From: CAWEYO01 sp963813315
GTDB taxonomy: Bacteria; Pseudomonadota; Alphaproteobacteria; Rhizobiales; Rhizobiaceae
Direction: 5' to 3'
DNA: 64,000 nucleotides
Assembly: GCA_963813315.1 (NCBI GenBank)
Contig: CAWEYO010000004.1
Span: 143,397-207,396, forward strand
Shown here: piece by piece, positions 26,315 through 35,098 of the stretch
How the letters are laid out: every line of letters starts with the position of its first letter
How positions within the stretch are numbered: position 1 is the stretch's first letter
Notes under the pieces: generated by a model
Databases searched by the model: none
What the model saw: the letters and a program-made list of their open reading frames with translations, nothing else
What the model was told of the DNA's origin: nothing
Made by a program: the position numbers and the translations under genes

Positions 26315-26803
26315 GTGATTATTCCTCCCTTTGGATAGTCCAGATGCGCCAGCGCCTGCCTCCAGTCGAGCTCTCCAGCTCGCTGCTACGCGAATCGCCA
26401 AAGGGATTCATGACAGAATCGCGTCCGAAACGGCAGCGATGCTTTGGGATTATGACTTTCGTCTAATATCAGAGTCAGTAATGTTTTCAATAATTTAGCA
26501 AATAAGAAACCCGCATGGGGTTCATTTTTTCGTATTCAACCCCGCATTTGGGGACGCAAAAACCGGGCCTTGCGCATGCCCTTGGCGCGTCGCTGCAAGA
26601 CCAGCCTTGGTCAGGTTCTCGGTCAGCAGCGTGCCAGCAGCGGTCGTTCGCTCCAAATGAAATATGTCGCACCCGCGACGAGCACCGCTATGGCGGCGGG
26701 CCCCCTTAAACGTCTTTGCCTCCGCCATTGTTGGGCATATCGCTCAGTGCTAACGTTGGGTAATGGCCGGTCCGCCCGGCCCATCAGCCTAGGAGACATT
26801 TCC
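26315..26803. other. Divergent promoter region, MFS transporter / caspase-like gene
   Basis: 489 bp, AT-rich around 26450-26540. A small hairpin AACCC-GCATG-GGGTT followed by a T-run lies at 26508-26531; no gene ends there, so it may be an attenuator or chance. A minus-strand frame at 26522-26728 has no clear start and is not supported. Confidence 0.5.
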
Positions 26804-27394
26804 GTGGCAAAGCATTACCGAACGCTATTGATTAATGATATCGGCTGGGCGGATCGTGTGTTGGGCGCTTGGCGCGATACTGGAGATAAACAACTTGCGT
26901 ACGATATTAACTCGGTCGGCAAACTCGTAGAGGTGCTCCGTTCTTTGGTCGCCTCAAACACGACCTTCGATGCCGCGGTGTTTTCAACTCATGGAAACAA
27001 AGGCGTGATCTCCTTTGGTGGGAAGGGGTTGTTCTATTCGGACCTCTACGTGATGATGGTTGATCCAGTTGACTATTCCAAACTTTTTCCTGGGCTCAAC
27101 ACTCGTATCTTGTTTGGCGGTTGCAATGTTGCCGATGGCGACGACGGTTGGAAGTTCCTGCTTGCAGCGGCACGATGTTTCCTTCGCTCCGGCGGCGAGG
27201 CAATAGGCTGGACGTCAAAGGGATTCCAGGCGCCCTTTGGTCTTCGGGATGGCCACATCGTCCATCTTTGGGGCGACACCAGACAGGTCCGCACCATGGG
27301 CGGCGACAGTTTTCGCTTCTATGAGAACTGGAATCTAATTGAATTGGGCGGGGTGCCCCAGGCTCCAAAAGCAGTCGCAAACTCCTTCCGCTGA
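26804..27394 (+). CDS. Small caspase-like (His-Cys dyad) protein
   Basis: 196 residues from a GTG at 26804 with AGGAG 8 bases upstream; the frame is open further upstream but without support. A beta-strand plus His motif (AAVFSTHGNKG, His63) is followed 44 residues later by a strand plus Cys motif (RILFGGCNVADGDDG, Cys107). This order and spacing are those of the caspase/gingipain-like fold, and GCNVAxGxxG recalls the DUF4347 domain found at the front of large repeat proteins. Here it stands alone without signal peptide or other domains. A protease role is inference. Its neighbours, a transporter and an antiporter, give no context. Confidence 0.6.
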   Translation: MAKHYRTLLINDIGWADRVLGAWRDTGDKQLAYDINSVGKLVEVLRSLVASNTTFDAAVFSTHGNKGVISFGGKGLFYSDLYVMMVDPVDYSKLFPGLNTRILFGGCNVADGDDGWKFLLAAARCFLRSGGEAIGWTSKGFQAPFGLRDGHIVHLWGDTRQVRTMGGDSFRFYENWNLIELGGVPQAPKAVANSFR

Positions 27395-27576
27395 CAGAGA
27401 TTCAACGCTTCCGGCTTTCCGTCGCCGCTACACAAATTTCGAGCTCTACGCCGCAAATTGAGAAGCTCGGCGGCAACTCTGACCTGCTCGGGATTATAGG
27501 CAAGCTACTGCAGGAGTCGGGAAAGCACGCTTTTTTCTGCCTGGTCTGGGGTGTCGGAAGGCCGCGCTCTCCGCCG

Positions 27577-28707
27577 TCACCCTTCGAACATCAAGAGTAC
27601 GAAAGCCACGAACAAGAGCACGTGCACCGCGCCCTGCAGGAGATTCGTGCGGCCGCTGGAAAAGGTGATCACGCTGACGGCAAGCGTCAGGGTCAGCAAG
27701 ACAAGGTCTGTGTGTTCCAGGCCCAATATGATCTCATGCCCGGCAAGCCAGCCGACGACAAGCATTGCCGGCACCGTGAGACCGATGGTGGAAAGCACGC
27801 CGCCGAGAAAAATATTCACCGAACGCTGCAGGCGGTTGTCGAGGGCCGCTCGTACGGCCCCGATCGCCTCGGGTGTGGCGACCAGAACCGCCATAGTTAC
27901 GCCGCCGAGCGCGACAGGAGCCCGCAAGGTCTCGATCACGAAGTCGATCGGCTTGGCCAGATGCTCGACCAGGAACACGACAGGCGCCATGAAGATCAGC
28001 AGTAGCGCGGCGTGCTGCATGACCGGCAAGTCAGCGCCGGACGGGCGTTCGTGGTCAACCTCCTCTTCACCCGCAATGTTGAAATAGCCGCGGTGCCGGC
28101 CCGTCTGCAGCACGAGAAAGGTGGCGTAGAGCGCCACTGACATCAGAGCCAGCGCCGCCTGCTGCATTCCCGACAGCAGCGGACCGGGTGTCGTGACAGT
28201 AAAATTGGGCATGACGAGGCTGAAAACGGCAAGCGGTACGATCACGCCGAGATAGGCGTTGGCGCCCTGCAGGTTGTGAAGTTGTTCGTGGTGGCGCAGC
28301 GCGCCGAGCAGCAAGGATACGCCAACCATGCCGCCGAGCACGATCATCACCACCGCGAACAACGTGTCGCGAACAAGCGTTGGATTGTTTGCGCCGTGCG
28401 TCATCACCGCCGTAATGCTCATCACTTCGATTGCAGTGATGGAAAGCGTCAGTACAAGCGTGCCGAAAGGCTCTCCCAACCGCTCAGACAGGTGTTCGGC
28501 ATGACGCACGACGCCGAGCGCCGAACCCAGCACCACGGCGAACAGCCATACAAACAGGGTAACCAGCCAAGCGCGGTTCTCTAGCCCAGCGAACATCTGA
28601 TCCTCGAAGACCATGAAGATCACGCTCGTCGCAGCGGCAACGCCGAGGAACCATTCTTGCCGGACGAAACGCGATACGGTTTCGCGCCCGCCGTGCGGTC
28701 GGTTCAT
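27577..28707 (-). CDS. chaA: ChaA-type calcium/sodium-proton antiporter
   Basis: 376 residues with about eleven hydrophobic helices. The two acidic CaCA motifs are present as LSITAIEVMSIT in the first half and VATPEAIGAVRAAL in the second; each supplies a cation-binding Glu. A short acidic loop (AGEEEVDHERPSG) separates the halves. It should exchange Ca2+, Na+ or K+ for protons across the inner membrane. Monocistronic. Confidence 0.88.
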   Translation of the reverse strand: MNRPHGGRETVSRFVRQEWFLGVAAATSVIFMVFEDQMFAGLENRAWLVTLFVWLFAVVLGSALGVVRHAEHLSERLGEPFGTLVLTLSITAIEVMSITAVMTHGANNPTLVRDTLFAVVMIVLGGMVGVSLLLGALRHHEQLHNLQGANAYLGVIVPLAVFSLVMPNFTVTTPGPLLSGMQQAALALMSVALYATFLVLQTGRHRGYFNIAGEEEVDHERPSGADLPVMQHAALLLIFMAPVVFLVEHLAKPIDFVIETLRAPVALGGVTMAVLVATPEAIGAVRAALDNRLQRSVNIFLGGVLSTIGLTVPAMLVVGWLAGHEIILGLEHTDLVLLTLTLAVSVITFSSGRTNLLQGAVHVLLFVAFVLLMFEG

Positions 28708-29063
28708 GAATGCGGCCTCTTATGCGAGGTTGGTCGTAGAACGCTACCAACTATCGAATAGCCGCTTCAACAGGCCCCTGCCAAGGCCATAGGAGCGTGA
28801 CCCATCGCGCATCGATGCATTCGGTACCCCCCGGGCTGCGAGCAAGGTGCTTTGAGGGGAGCCCCTCCAGTCAATATTGAGAAGGGCGCCTTGGGCGCCT
28901 TGGCGTTCTACGTTCTACGGGCACCTCAAGAGTGTTTTTGAGGGGCATCTTAGCGTTTTGCTGGGGTATTTGCCTAAGTGGGCACATTATCTGGGGAACT
29001 CAGGAGATAACCGATGGCTGACGACTTGGAGAAACGAGGCCCCCCACCCGACCGGAGAGGATC
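28708..29063. other. Intergenic region with short tandem repeats and a possible DUF3606 N-terminal remnant
   Basis: 356 bp. Small tandem repeats (GGGCGCCTT twice near 28884, GTTCTAC twice near 28906) are present. An ATG at 29013 begins MADDLEKRGPPPDRRG, which resembles the start of rhizobial DUF3606 proteins, but the frame then runs into the next gene and stops after about 32 codons. It is best read as a truncated remnant. Confidence 0.35.
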
Positions 29064-29653
29064 ATGGCTGAGCCAAAGGAGTTTATTTCGAAGGGCCGGC
29101 TCGATGCCCTGACCGACGGCGTTTTCGCCTTCGCGATGACGCTTCTAGTCGTCAAATTCGATCTGCCGGAAGACTTCCATCCCAAATCCGCCGCGGAGCT
29201 GATTTCCGATCTTCTCGGCCTCGACGGCACGTTCATCGCCTACGTCGTCACCTTCCTGGTGCTCGCAACCTTCTGGCTCGGGGCGCGCACACCAAGGAGG
29301 AGCCGGAAAGGGCAAGCGGCGCTTACGCTTGGTCGGTGCTCTTTCATCTGTTCTTCGTCACCCTCCTGCCCTTCTCGATGGTTGTTGTTGGCCGCTACGA
29401 TCTCGCGCCGGCGATATGCGTCTATGGAGCCAACATGGTGCTCCTGGCCTTGACGGCAATCGGCATCACGCTCGTGATCGAGCGCGATATCCAGCGCCGG
29501 CTGGTCCCAAGCGGCCGTCTCGAATACGGCGTTCTGATCGCTTCGGCTATTCTCTCGGTAGTAATCGGCTTCTACAGCCCAGATAGCGCGATGTACGCCT
29601 ATTTCCTCAATCTTGCCTCGCCGCTTGTCCGGAGGTTGACGGAGCGCGTTTGA
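29064..29653 (+). pseudogene. TMEM175/DUF1211-type channel protein, frameshifted
   Basis: The N-terminal frame from ATG 29064 gives GRLDALTDGVFAFAMTLLVVKF, which is the TMEM175 signature helix (R...DGVFAFAxT), and a second helix to about 29280. The C-terminal helices continue in another frame (29282-29653: HTKEEPERASGAYAW, LFHLFFVTLLPFSMVVVGRY). Joining needs one missing base around 29280-29292, in GC-rich CGGGGCGCGCACACC. Bacterial members are potassium-permeable channels. As it stands the first frame ends near residue 129. Mutation or sequencing error cannot be told apart here. Confidence 0.8.
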
Positions 29654-29966
29654 GCTACACAGCAGTCCCCGCAACGTCCGGAGTACAAGTATAATTGGCG
29701 ATAGTGGCCTGGAATTCATGTTTTGCGAAGCTCTAAGAAGGGACCTTCTGGTCGCGAAATGATCCAATCCAGAGCTTCCTGAGACGATCCTATCGTCCGA
29801 AACCGGACGTTGGCCGGGGCTCCTTTGCCTTGCATTGGCTTCTCCGCGACATAGCCAAATCTCGGCAACTTTCCGCTCGCCACAAGATCCGCTGTTATGG
29901 CCAGGAAAGCCACGGACTGCTACCCTCTTGCAGAAAAGAGGATGCTGGGCGATGGGGCTCGACTGA
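29654..29966. other. Intergenic region with one weak minus-strand frame
   Basis: The only candidate is a 65-codon GTG frame on minus, 29716-29913, with AGAGGG about 10 bases upstream (MAFLAITADLVASGK...). The product is soluble with no recognised family. Not called as a gene. Confidence 0.4.
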
Positions 29967-30887
29967 ATGTTCGGCGGCAGCCATATCCTGATCGCCATGC
30001 TCGCGTTGTTTGGTGCGTTGCTGCTTATTGTGTCGGTGTTCATAAACAATCAAGTCGCGCATTACACGCAGCGCGACGAGCGACACAAGGAGAAGCAACT
30101 TGAATATTATCGCAATACGCTTTCACAGCTTGGCGTGATCCTTTTGGGGATCGGGGTTTCGATGTTCATTTTCTTCTTTCAGCAGAGCTACCTAGATCGG
30201 CAGAGACAGAATTCACAAACGCAGGAGCTTTTGGCGAAGCTTGGCGTAAGGCTAAGCCGCGCGGCGCCGCTTCTTGAGTTCGTCGCCGAGATCGATCCGG
30301 TGCTTGACGATGGGGGCGCGTATATTAACCCCGAAGACGGCGGGTCGAACCGAGCCGTCACGGCAACCGGCCAGGACCTCGCCAAACAGGTCGAGGCCAT
30401 TGGGTTGCTCCAGCGGGAGATCAATCTCGATGATTTTGCTGCAATGCAGTTCTCAAATGATTTCCAATCGTCGCCGTTAGTGAACCAAATCGACCCCAAC
30501 CTCTGGTTCAGCATGGTCAAGGACGAGGCGGACCTGCAGTACGCGACGGAGCAGCTTCGCCAGGACAATGGTGACCTGCGGGCCGTCCTCGGCGCTCGCA
30601 AGCCCGACGAGAGCATGTCTGACGCTGGTCTTGCCAGCGGCGTCAAGCGCGAGGTACTAGATGTGCTGTGGGACTACGCTTGGCTCCGCGACCGCAGTCG
30701 GCGCCTCGTCGGGCGCGCCTGTTGGTTCTTGAGTCAGGGCCCGAAATTCCTCTCGCTAAAGCCGATACATGCTGTCGAGGCCAAATACGAAACGCACCGC
30801 GAATGGCTTCAGGCGGTGCAAAAGGCTTACGAACAGGCCTCGGCCGGAGGAGAGAATTGCTACGCCATGCTCAAGGTTGCCAAGTAG
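29967..30887 (+). CDS. Hypothetical membrane protein with two N-terminal helices
   Basis: 306 residues, family not recognised. Two hydrophobic helices (about residues 6-27 and 54-72) are separated by a short charged loop with KEKQLEYYRNTL. A charged, partly coiled-coil region RQRQNSQTQELLAKL follows, then a long soluble domain with LLQREINLDDFAAMQ and DVLWDYAWLRDRSRR. The layout suggests a membrane-anchored cytoplasmic domain. It has no operon partners and sits between a broken channel gene and a sulfite oxidase, in a stretch that otherwise lacks genes. Confidence 0.65.
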   Translation: MFGGSHILIAMLALFGALLLIVSVFINNQVAHYTQRDERHKEKQLEYYRNTLSQLGVILLGIGVSMFIFFFQQSYLDRQRQNSQTQELLAKLGVRLSRAAPLLEFVAEIDPVLDDGGAYINPEDGGSNRAVTATGQDLAKQVEAIGLLQREINLDDFAAMQFSNDFQSSPLVNQIDPNLWFSMVKDEADLQYATEQLRQDNGDLRAVLGARKPDESMSDAGLASGVKREVLDVLWDYAWLRDRSRRLVGRACWFLSQGPKFLSLKPIHAVEAKYETHREWLQAVQKAYEQASAGGENCYAMLKVAK

Positions 30888-31194
30888 TATGTGAAGGCTG
30901 GTCCGATAGTCTGCTCCGCAAAGTCCGCTTGGGGTCATCTGTTCCGGTTGTCGAACAGGAAGATACCACCAGAAGCATGTCATTGCCGCTTTTGACATGA
31001 GCCGCAAGATTCAGAATACAAGGCTCGGTCGCGATCATCCGTCGAGCCTCTGAAGTCCGAACTATGCCGCTTCCACCTTCGTCTGCACGCCCGCGTCTCT
31101 TCACAGGAAGTCGGCCTTGGGCTTGGCGCGCAAGCTGGAGAGGCGAAGTTGCGCCGGGTGGTCCTCTGTGCTCGGCCCTTGAACGGCTGATCTC
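30888..31194. other. Intergenic region, no gene seen
   Basis: 307 bp. An inverted repeat CTGTTC-N8-GAACAG at about 30948-30967 could be an operator or the 3' end hairpin of the upstream gene. Nothing else stands out. Confidence 0.4.
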
Positions 31195-32361
31195 TCAAGC
31201 AATGCTGATGCGGCGCGTGATCTGACCGTTGCTTTCCCAGTAGGTATGTTTCTTGGCGATAAAGGGATCGTCCATGGCGGGTTGCACATTCCCCGCTGCG
31301 TCAATCGCCCGTGACGTGACGCTGTGCTCGCCAGGTGTTGGGTTTTGCCAATCCAGATACCAGATCATCCAGGCGAATTCGGCCTCATCACCATGGTCGA
31401 GAGCAGCTTCGAGCCACGGCCCATCGTCAATCTTCACTTCAACCTTGGCGATGGGGGCTCCCCATGCGGCACCGGTAATACGGTAACCGGAGTCGTTGCG
31501 AGTGACCCTCGCGGGCGCCGACTTCAACCGCGTGCGGCCAACCGAAGTCTCAGTCCAGACCGTCTCGCCATTGCGCTCCTCCTCGCGGATTGTCACATAG
31601 TCTCGCCCCATGAACTTGCCCATGAAGCGCCGGTCGCGCACTTCGATGCGCTTCAGCCATTTGGCGTTGGCGATACCATACCAGCCGGGCGCGATCAGCC
31701 GCAGCGGGAAACCGTTCTTGGCCGGCAAGGCTGTCCCATTCATCTCGTAGCATAGGATATTGTGGGGGCTCATCGCGTCGGCGAGCGACATGCTGCGGGC
31801 AAAGTTCTGGTGCATCTTGACATCGCGGATATCGTCTTTTAGTGCGACGTCACCGGCATCGGTGCCCCAAAACACCACTTCGATGCCGGAGTCCATGACG
31901 CCCGCCTCTTCAAGGATGGCGGCCAGCGGTGTGCCAGCCCAGCGCGCATTGCCGATGCCACCGACGAAAAACGGGAAGCCGTGATTGCCGGAGCATTCGA
32001 GAGTGAAAATGACCTCCTGGCGAGGCTTGGCCTTGATATCGGCAAGCGTCAGGGTCATGGGCTTTTTGACCAGGCCATCGATGTCGAGTTTCCATGTGCT
32101 GGCGTCAATGACTGGCCACTCGAAATGATTAGCGCCGAAGAACTTGTCATTCGGAGTTATCCAGGAATCCAGATCGTCCCAGGCAAGCAGATCCTTGAGT
32201 GCGTCGGGAGCGGCATTGGGCGGTGGCTGATCAAGCCACGGGATCACGGTCTCACCCGCCCGGCTTGGAAAGGCCTGAGCAACCCGCGAATGGAAAACCG
32301 CCAGCCCAGCGAGAGCCGCGCCGCCTTGAACGATGAATTCGCGGCGTGGAAGACCATGCAT
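31195..32361 (-). CDS. Tat-exported sulfite oxidase-type molybdoenzyme
   Basis: 388 residues from ATG 32361, with GGAGGAG 8 bases upstream; the frame extends to 32718 but that part runs through the IS30 junction and is not conserved-looking. A twin-arginine signal (R6-R7, PRREFIVQGGAALAG) with cleavage near AQA directs it to the periplasm. The molybdopterin domain has the Mo-ligating Cys123 in FTLECSGNHG; the C-terminal Mo-co dimerisation domain follows (about 270-375). Likely oxidises sulfite or a related substrate. No cytochrome partner gene is adjacent; an IS30 element sits about 250 bp upstream and may have replaced its normal promoter context. Confidence 0.87.
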   Translation of the reverse strand: MHGLPRREFIVQGGAALAGLAVFHSRVAQAFPSRAGETVIPWLDQPPPNAAPDALKDLLAWDDLDSWITPNDKFFGANHFEWPVIDASTWKLDIDGLVKKPMTLTLADIKAKPRQEVIFTLECSGNHGFPFFVGGIGNARWAGTPLAAILEEAGVMDSGIEVVFWGTDAGDVALKDDIRDVKMHQNFARSMSLADAMSPHNILCYEMNGTALPAKNGFPLRLIAPGWYGIANAKWLKRIEVRDRRFMGKFMGRDYVTIREEERNGETVWTETSVGRTRLKSAPARVTRNDSGYRITGAAWGAPIAKVEVKIDDGPWLEAALDHGDEAEFAWMIWYLDWQNPTPGEHSVTSRAIDAAGNVQPAMDDPFIAKKHTYWESNGQITRRISIA

Positions 32362-32613
32362 GATAATTTCTCCTCCAGCGATCAGACATTCCCCGATGAA
32401 CTGGTATCGAACGTCAGTATTGAACTTCATAGGCTTTGTTGGCAAGGCTGGTCCCCCTACGCCATGCGAAAGGGCGCGATAGCTGGCGGCCCGCAGTTTC
32501 GCGATCAGCCGCAGAATGTTCGGATAGCGGTCTCGGCCAATTGGAACCAGGCGAAGTCCGTTTTGGGTCATGCCGTGAATTCGGCCGCGGGGAAACGAAC
32601 TTCCGCAAAGCAT

Positions 32614-32640
32614 GGTGGATTCAACTGATCGCCGCAACAC
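32614..32640 (+). repeat. IS30 terminal inverted repeat, left
   Basis: Pairs with 33814-33840. It includes the transposase stop codon (TCA on plus at 32621-32623). Confidence 0.8.
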
Positions 32641-33781
32641 ATTCTGCGAACTTCTGCGCTGGCGTCTGGTATTGCAAGGTCTTGCGCGGCCGTTCGTTGA
32701 GCTGGCGCGCAATCGCACTCAACTTCGCCTGGGAATGGCTTGAGAGATCAGTGCCTCTCGGCAGATATTGCCTGAGCAAGCGGTTGGTGTTTTCGTTTGA
32801 TCCACGCTGCCAAGGGGCGTGAGGATCGCAAAAATAGACTTCCACGGCGGTCTCCAGTGCAAGGCGAGGATGATCGGCCAGTTCCTTGCCTCGATCCCAG
32901 GTGAGGGATTTGTAGAGTTCGCGCGGCAGCCTCTGTGACTGTTTGATCAACGCTGAGATGACGCTTTCGGTGTCCTTGTTCGCGACCTTGACCAGCATCA
33001 CGTAGCGAGAATGGCGCTCGACCAGCGTGGCGATGTAGCTGTTGTTCGAACCGCCGATCAGGTCACCCTCCCAGTGTCCCGGAATGGCGCGATCCTCAGC
33101 CGAGGCGGGTCTTTCACGGATCGAGACCGCATCCTTGATCTGACCCAGGCCATTGCGTTTGAGGCTGGCGTGTCTGGAGCGGCGGATCGTGCGTTTGGCG
33201 CGCAGGTGTTCCAGCAGTTCCTTCTTCAGAGCGCCGCGTGCCTGGATATACAGGCTCCGATAGATCGTCTCGTGTGACACTTGGTATTGCGCCTCTCCCG
33301 GAAACGCACGCTTGAGCCAGCCCGCGACCTGCTCCGGCGACCACTTTCGCTGTAGTTTCATGGATACTGTGCGGCTGAGGGCCGGGTAACAAGCCAGCTT
33401 GCACGGTTTGGGGCGCAAGGCACGATCCCAAGAGGCCTGATCCGAGGCTGCCGCCCGATACCAGTCGGACCCGCCATTGCGTTTGACTTCCCGGCTGATC
33501 GTGGATGGCGCACGACCAAGCTGCCGCGCGATCGCACGCAAAGACCGCCTGACGCTGAGCCCTCTGGATATCTCCTCCCGCTCGCCGAGGTTGAGAGCCC
33601 GGGTGCAGCGGGTTCGCTCTGCGGGACGAATGCCCCCAGTCGGAGAGATCACTGAAAATACGGAGGACAACTCTCGATCAAACCGCCGACCAATTGAACT
33701 CATCAACTCGCCGCGCTGCCAGCGATCCCAAATCTCAGCCCGCTGAACGGATGAATAGTAGATCCGGCGACGATACTTCAT
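32621..33781 (-). CDS. IS30-family transposase
   Basis: 386 residues from ATG 33781, with GGAG 10 bases upstream; an in-frame TTG at 33805 is less likely. An N-terminal helix-turn-helix (SLRAIARQLGRAPSTISREV) precedes the DDE integrase core: EGDLIGGSNNSYI (first Asp), KSLTWDRGKELA (second Asp) and PWQRGSNENTNRLLR (Glu). All three catalytic residues are present and the frame is intact, so the element is probably active. Confidence 0.94.
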   Translation of the reverse strand: MKYRRRIYYSSVQRAEIWDRWQRGELMSSIGRRFDRELSSVFSVISPTGGIRPAERTRCTRALNLGEREEISRGLSVRRSLRAIARQLGRAPSTISREVKRNGGSDWYRAAASDQASWDRALRPKPCKLACYPALSRTVSMKLQRKWSPEQVAGWLKRAFPGEAQYQVSHETIYRSLYIQARGALKKELLEHLRAKRTIRRSRHASLKRNGLGQIKDAVSIRERPASAEDRAIPGHWEGDLIGGSNNSYIATLVERHSRYVMLVKVANKDTESVISALIKQSQRLPRELYKSLTWDRGKELADHPRLALETAVEVYFCDPHAPWQRGSNENTNRLLRQYLPRGTDLSSHSQAKLSAIARQLNERPRKTLQYQTPAQKFAECVAAIS

Positions 33782-33813
33782 TGCTGACACTCCATCTTTC
33801 CTCAAAGATTAGA

Positions 33814-33840
33814 GTGTTGCGTCCACCCGTTGAGCCCACC
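33814..33840 (-). repeat. IS30 terminal inverted repeat, right
   Basis: The reverse complement reads GGTGGGCTCAACGGGTGGACGCAACAC, matched to the left end. It lies just upstream of the transposase start. Confidence 0.8.
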
Positions 33841-34013
33841 ATCGATTCCGGACAGAGCGACGCTGCGCGTTGATGAAATCGCTGTCATCGCTCATCCCGC
33901 CAGATCACTCTTCGCACTGTCCAGACCTTCACCGCACGGCGCTGGCTGGCCGAGGGCAGAGGAACTCGACGGGATCGTCGCGAAGCCGCTTGATCAGCCT
34001 TACTGGGTCGGTC
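33841..34013 (+). pseudogene. Remnant of an ATP-dependent DNA ligase
   Basis: One frame over about 33950-34010 reads AEELDGIVAKPLDQPYWVG, which matches a well-known ligase segment (LDGxxAKxLDxPY) of LigC/LigD-type ligases. No start, adenylation motif or remaining domain is present. It is cut at its 5' side by the IS30 element and runs into a small ORF remnant at its 3' side. Confidence 0.4.
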
Positions 34014-34190
34014 ATGGCCGGGGCCGAGGCCTACGGCAACGCCGAGGCATTGCTAGGTAACTTGCTGGGACTGCGCGAGAACTGTTTGAGCGCGATCCCT
34101 GCCGACCACCCTGACCGGCCTCGTCTGTAGGAGGAGCGGCGCCGGCTGCGACAGCAGATGGTCAAATGCGGATGGCAATTTCAGGACTGA
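34014..34190 (+). pseudogene. Small ORF interrupted by an in-frame stop
   Basis: Starting at ATG 34014, the frame reads MAGAEAYGNAEALLGNLLGL through PADHPDRPRL, then a TAG at 34128-34130. It then continues in the same frame with EERRRLRQQMVKCGWQFQD and a TGA at 34190. Readable charged, helical protein sequence on both sides of the stop suggests a recently inactivated 58-residue gene. Family not recognised. Confidence 0.35.
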
Positions 34191-34293
34191 CGCCCGGCTA
34201 CTACAGTAATCTACAGTAATCTCTTGTTGCTCGCGGCGCTAACGTGCGCCTATTGAATCGACCGAGTTTTCACCGCCACGGAGAAACCCGGTC

Positions 34294-34545
34294 ATGGAAA
34301 GACCCGCACCCACCTTCACGCCGTTGCCCGATTTCCTCTACGACATCGGCCGCAGCCTTCAGTATTTCAAGGACCACCAGGGCGACGTTGATCCGCCCAT
34401 GCCCCGGCTCATCAAGCAGGGCGCTTCAAGCTTCGTGATTACTGAAGAAGCCGACGCCTACAAGCGCCGCGTCATGCAGCTGGGCGGCAAGTCGTTCAGA
34501 GGCCGCCCGCGCAAGAATCCCGAACCGCCTATCGCCGCCGAATAG
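34294..34545 (+). CDS. Small hypothetical protein, possible DNA-binding
   Basis: 83 residues with GGAGAAA 9 bases before the ATG. The C-terminal half (PRLIKQGASSFVITEEADAY followed by a basic RGRPRKNP tail) resembles the second helix and wing of AlpA/excisionase-type regulators, and the tail looks like an AT-hook-type basic patch. The match is weak. It is the first gene of a run of small plus-strand genes that look phage- or ICE-derived. Confidence 0.55.
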   Translation: MERPAPTFTPLPDFLYDIGRSLQYFKDHQGDVDPPMPRLIKQGASSFVITEEADAYKRRVMQLGGKSFRGRPRKNPEPPIAAE

Positions 34546-34674
34546 CAACCGCCCCGGACCTGAAGTCGGCCCGGCGGCGGCGTTACCTGAGGATCTGTGG
34601 AAAGTCCTCGGGGAAAGTACGCGAAAACGGCGCGACTTCAAGGGTCCTGGGCCTACCGATGAAAGGGTAGTCCC

Positions 34675-35040
34675 ATGTCCGCTTTTCAACTGACACGAGC
34701 CGAGACGGTCCGCCGTGACGATCTCCTCGAAACTCTGCGTGGCCTCGACGAACAGATCGAGGACGCCAGCAACACGATCCAGGATGCGATCGAGGAACGT
34801 GACCGGGCTGTCGGTCAGTTCAACGACGCCGCGGATGATGCCAACCGGTTCTTTGCCGAAATTGCCGGGCGAATGAATGAAGACGGAGAGGATCCGGATT
34901 CGGCATCCGCCATGGAATTTCTCGAGATCGGTCAGACCGAAGAGATCGAATTAAAGCGCGACGACCATCTCGACTACGAAGCGGTCTTTGCCGAGTTCGA
35001 CGAGCTCGTCGAACTCGAAGACGAGACTGAACCAGCCTGA
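34675..35040 (+). CDS. Acidic coiled-coil hypothetical protein
   Basis: 121 residues, strongly acidic, mostly helical with heptad pattern (LRGLDEQIEDASNTIQDAI, ERDRAVGQFNDAADDANRF). The tail is nearly all Asp/Glu (FDELVELEDETEP). The frame, composition and RBS are good but no family is recognised. The next two genes are also small coiled-coil proteins, so the three may form a complex or be paralogs that diverged. Confidence 0.6.
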   Translation: MSAFQLTRAETVRRDDLLETLRGLDEQIEDASNTIQDAIEERDRAVGQFNDAADDANRFFAEIAGRMNEDGEDPDSASAMEFLEIGQTEEIELKRDDHLDYEAVFAEFDELVELEDETEPA

Positions 35041-35048
35041 ACCTTCAC

Positions 35049-35079
35049 GGGGCGGTCCTTTGCGGCCGCCCTTCTCTTT
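35049..35079 (+). terminator. Hairpin with CTTCTCTTT tail after the first coiled-coil gene
   Basis: Stem GGGCGG (35050-35055) and CCGCCC (35066-35071) followed by TTCTCTTT. The same arrangement recurs after the next gene, at 35458. Confidence 0.5.
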
Positions 35080-35098
35080 CGCAACACGGAGAACTCCA

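Larger units (their letters stand above)
32614..33840 (-). mobile_element. Complete IS30-family insertion sequence
   Basis: The ends are imperfect 27-bp inverted repeats: 32614-32640 and 33814-33840 share GGTGG..TCAAC.G.T....CGCAACAC (19 of 27 bases or so). A 2-bp AT flanks both sides, consistent with the short target duplications of IS30. A single transposase gene fills the 1227-bp element, with its stop codon inside the left repeat. Confidence 0.85.

Noticed and set aside
24608..26338. 576-codon plus frame opposite the MHS transporter
   Set aside because: It is charged, repetitive and without domains, and the sense gene has clear transporter motifs and an RBS.
29240..30049. 269-codon minus frame opposite the TMEM175-like gene
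   Set aside because: Low-complexity shadow; the plus-strand halves match a known family.
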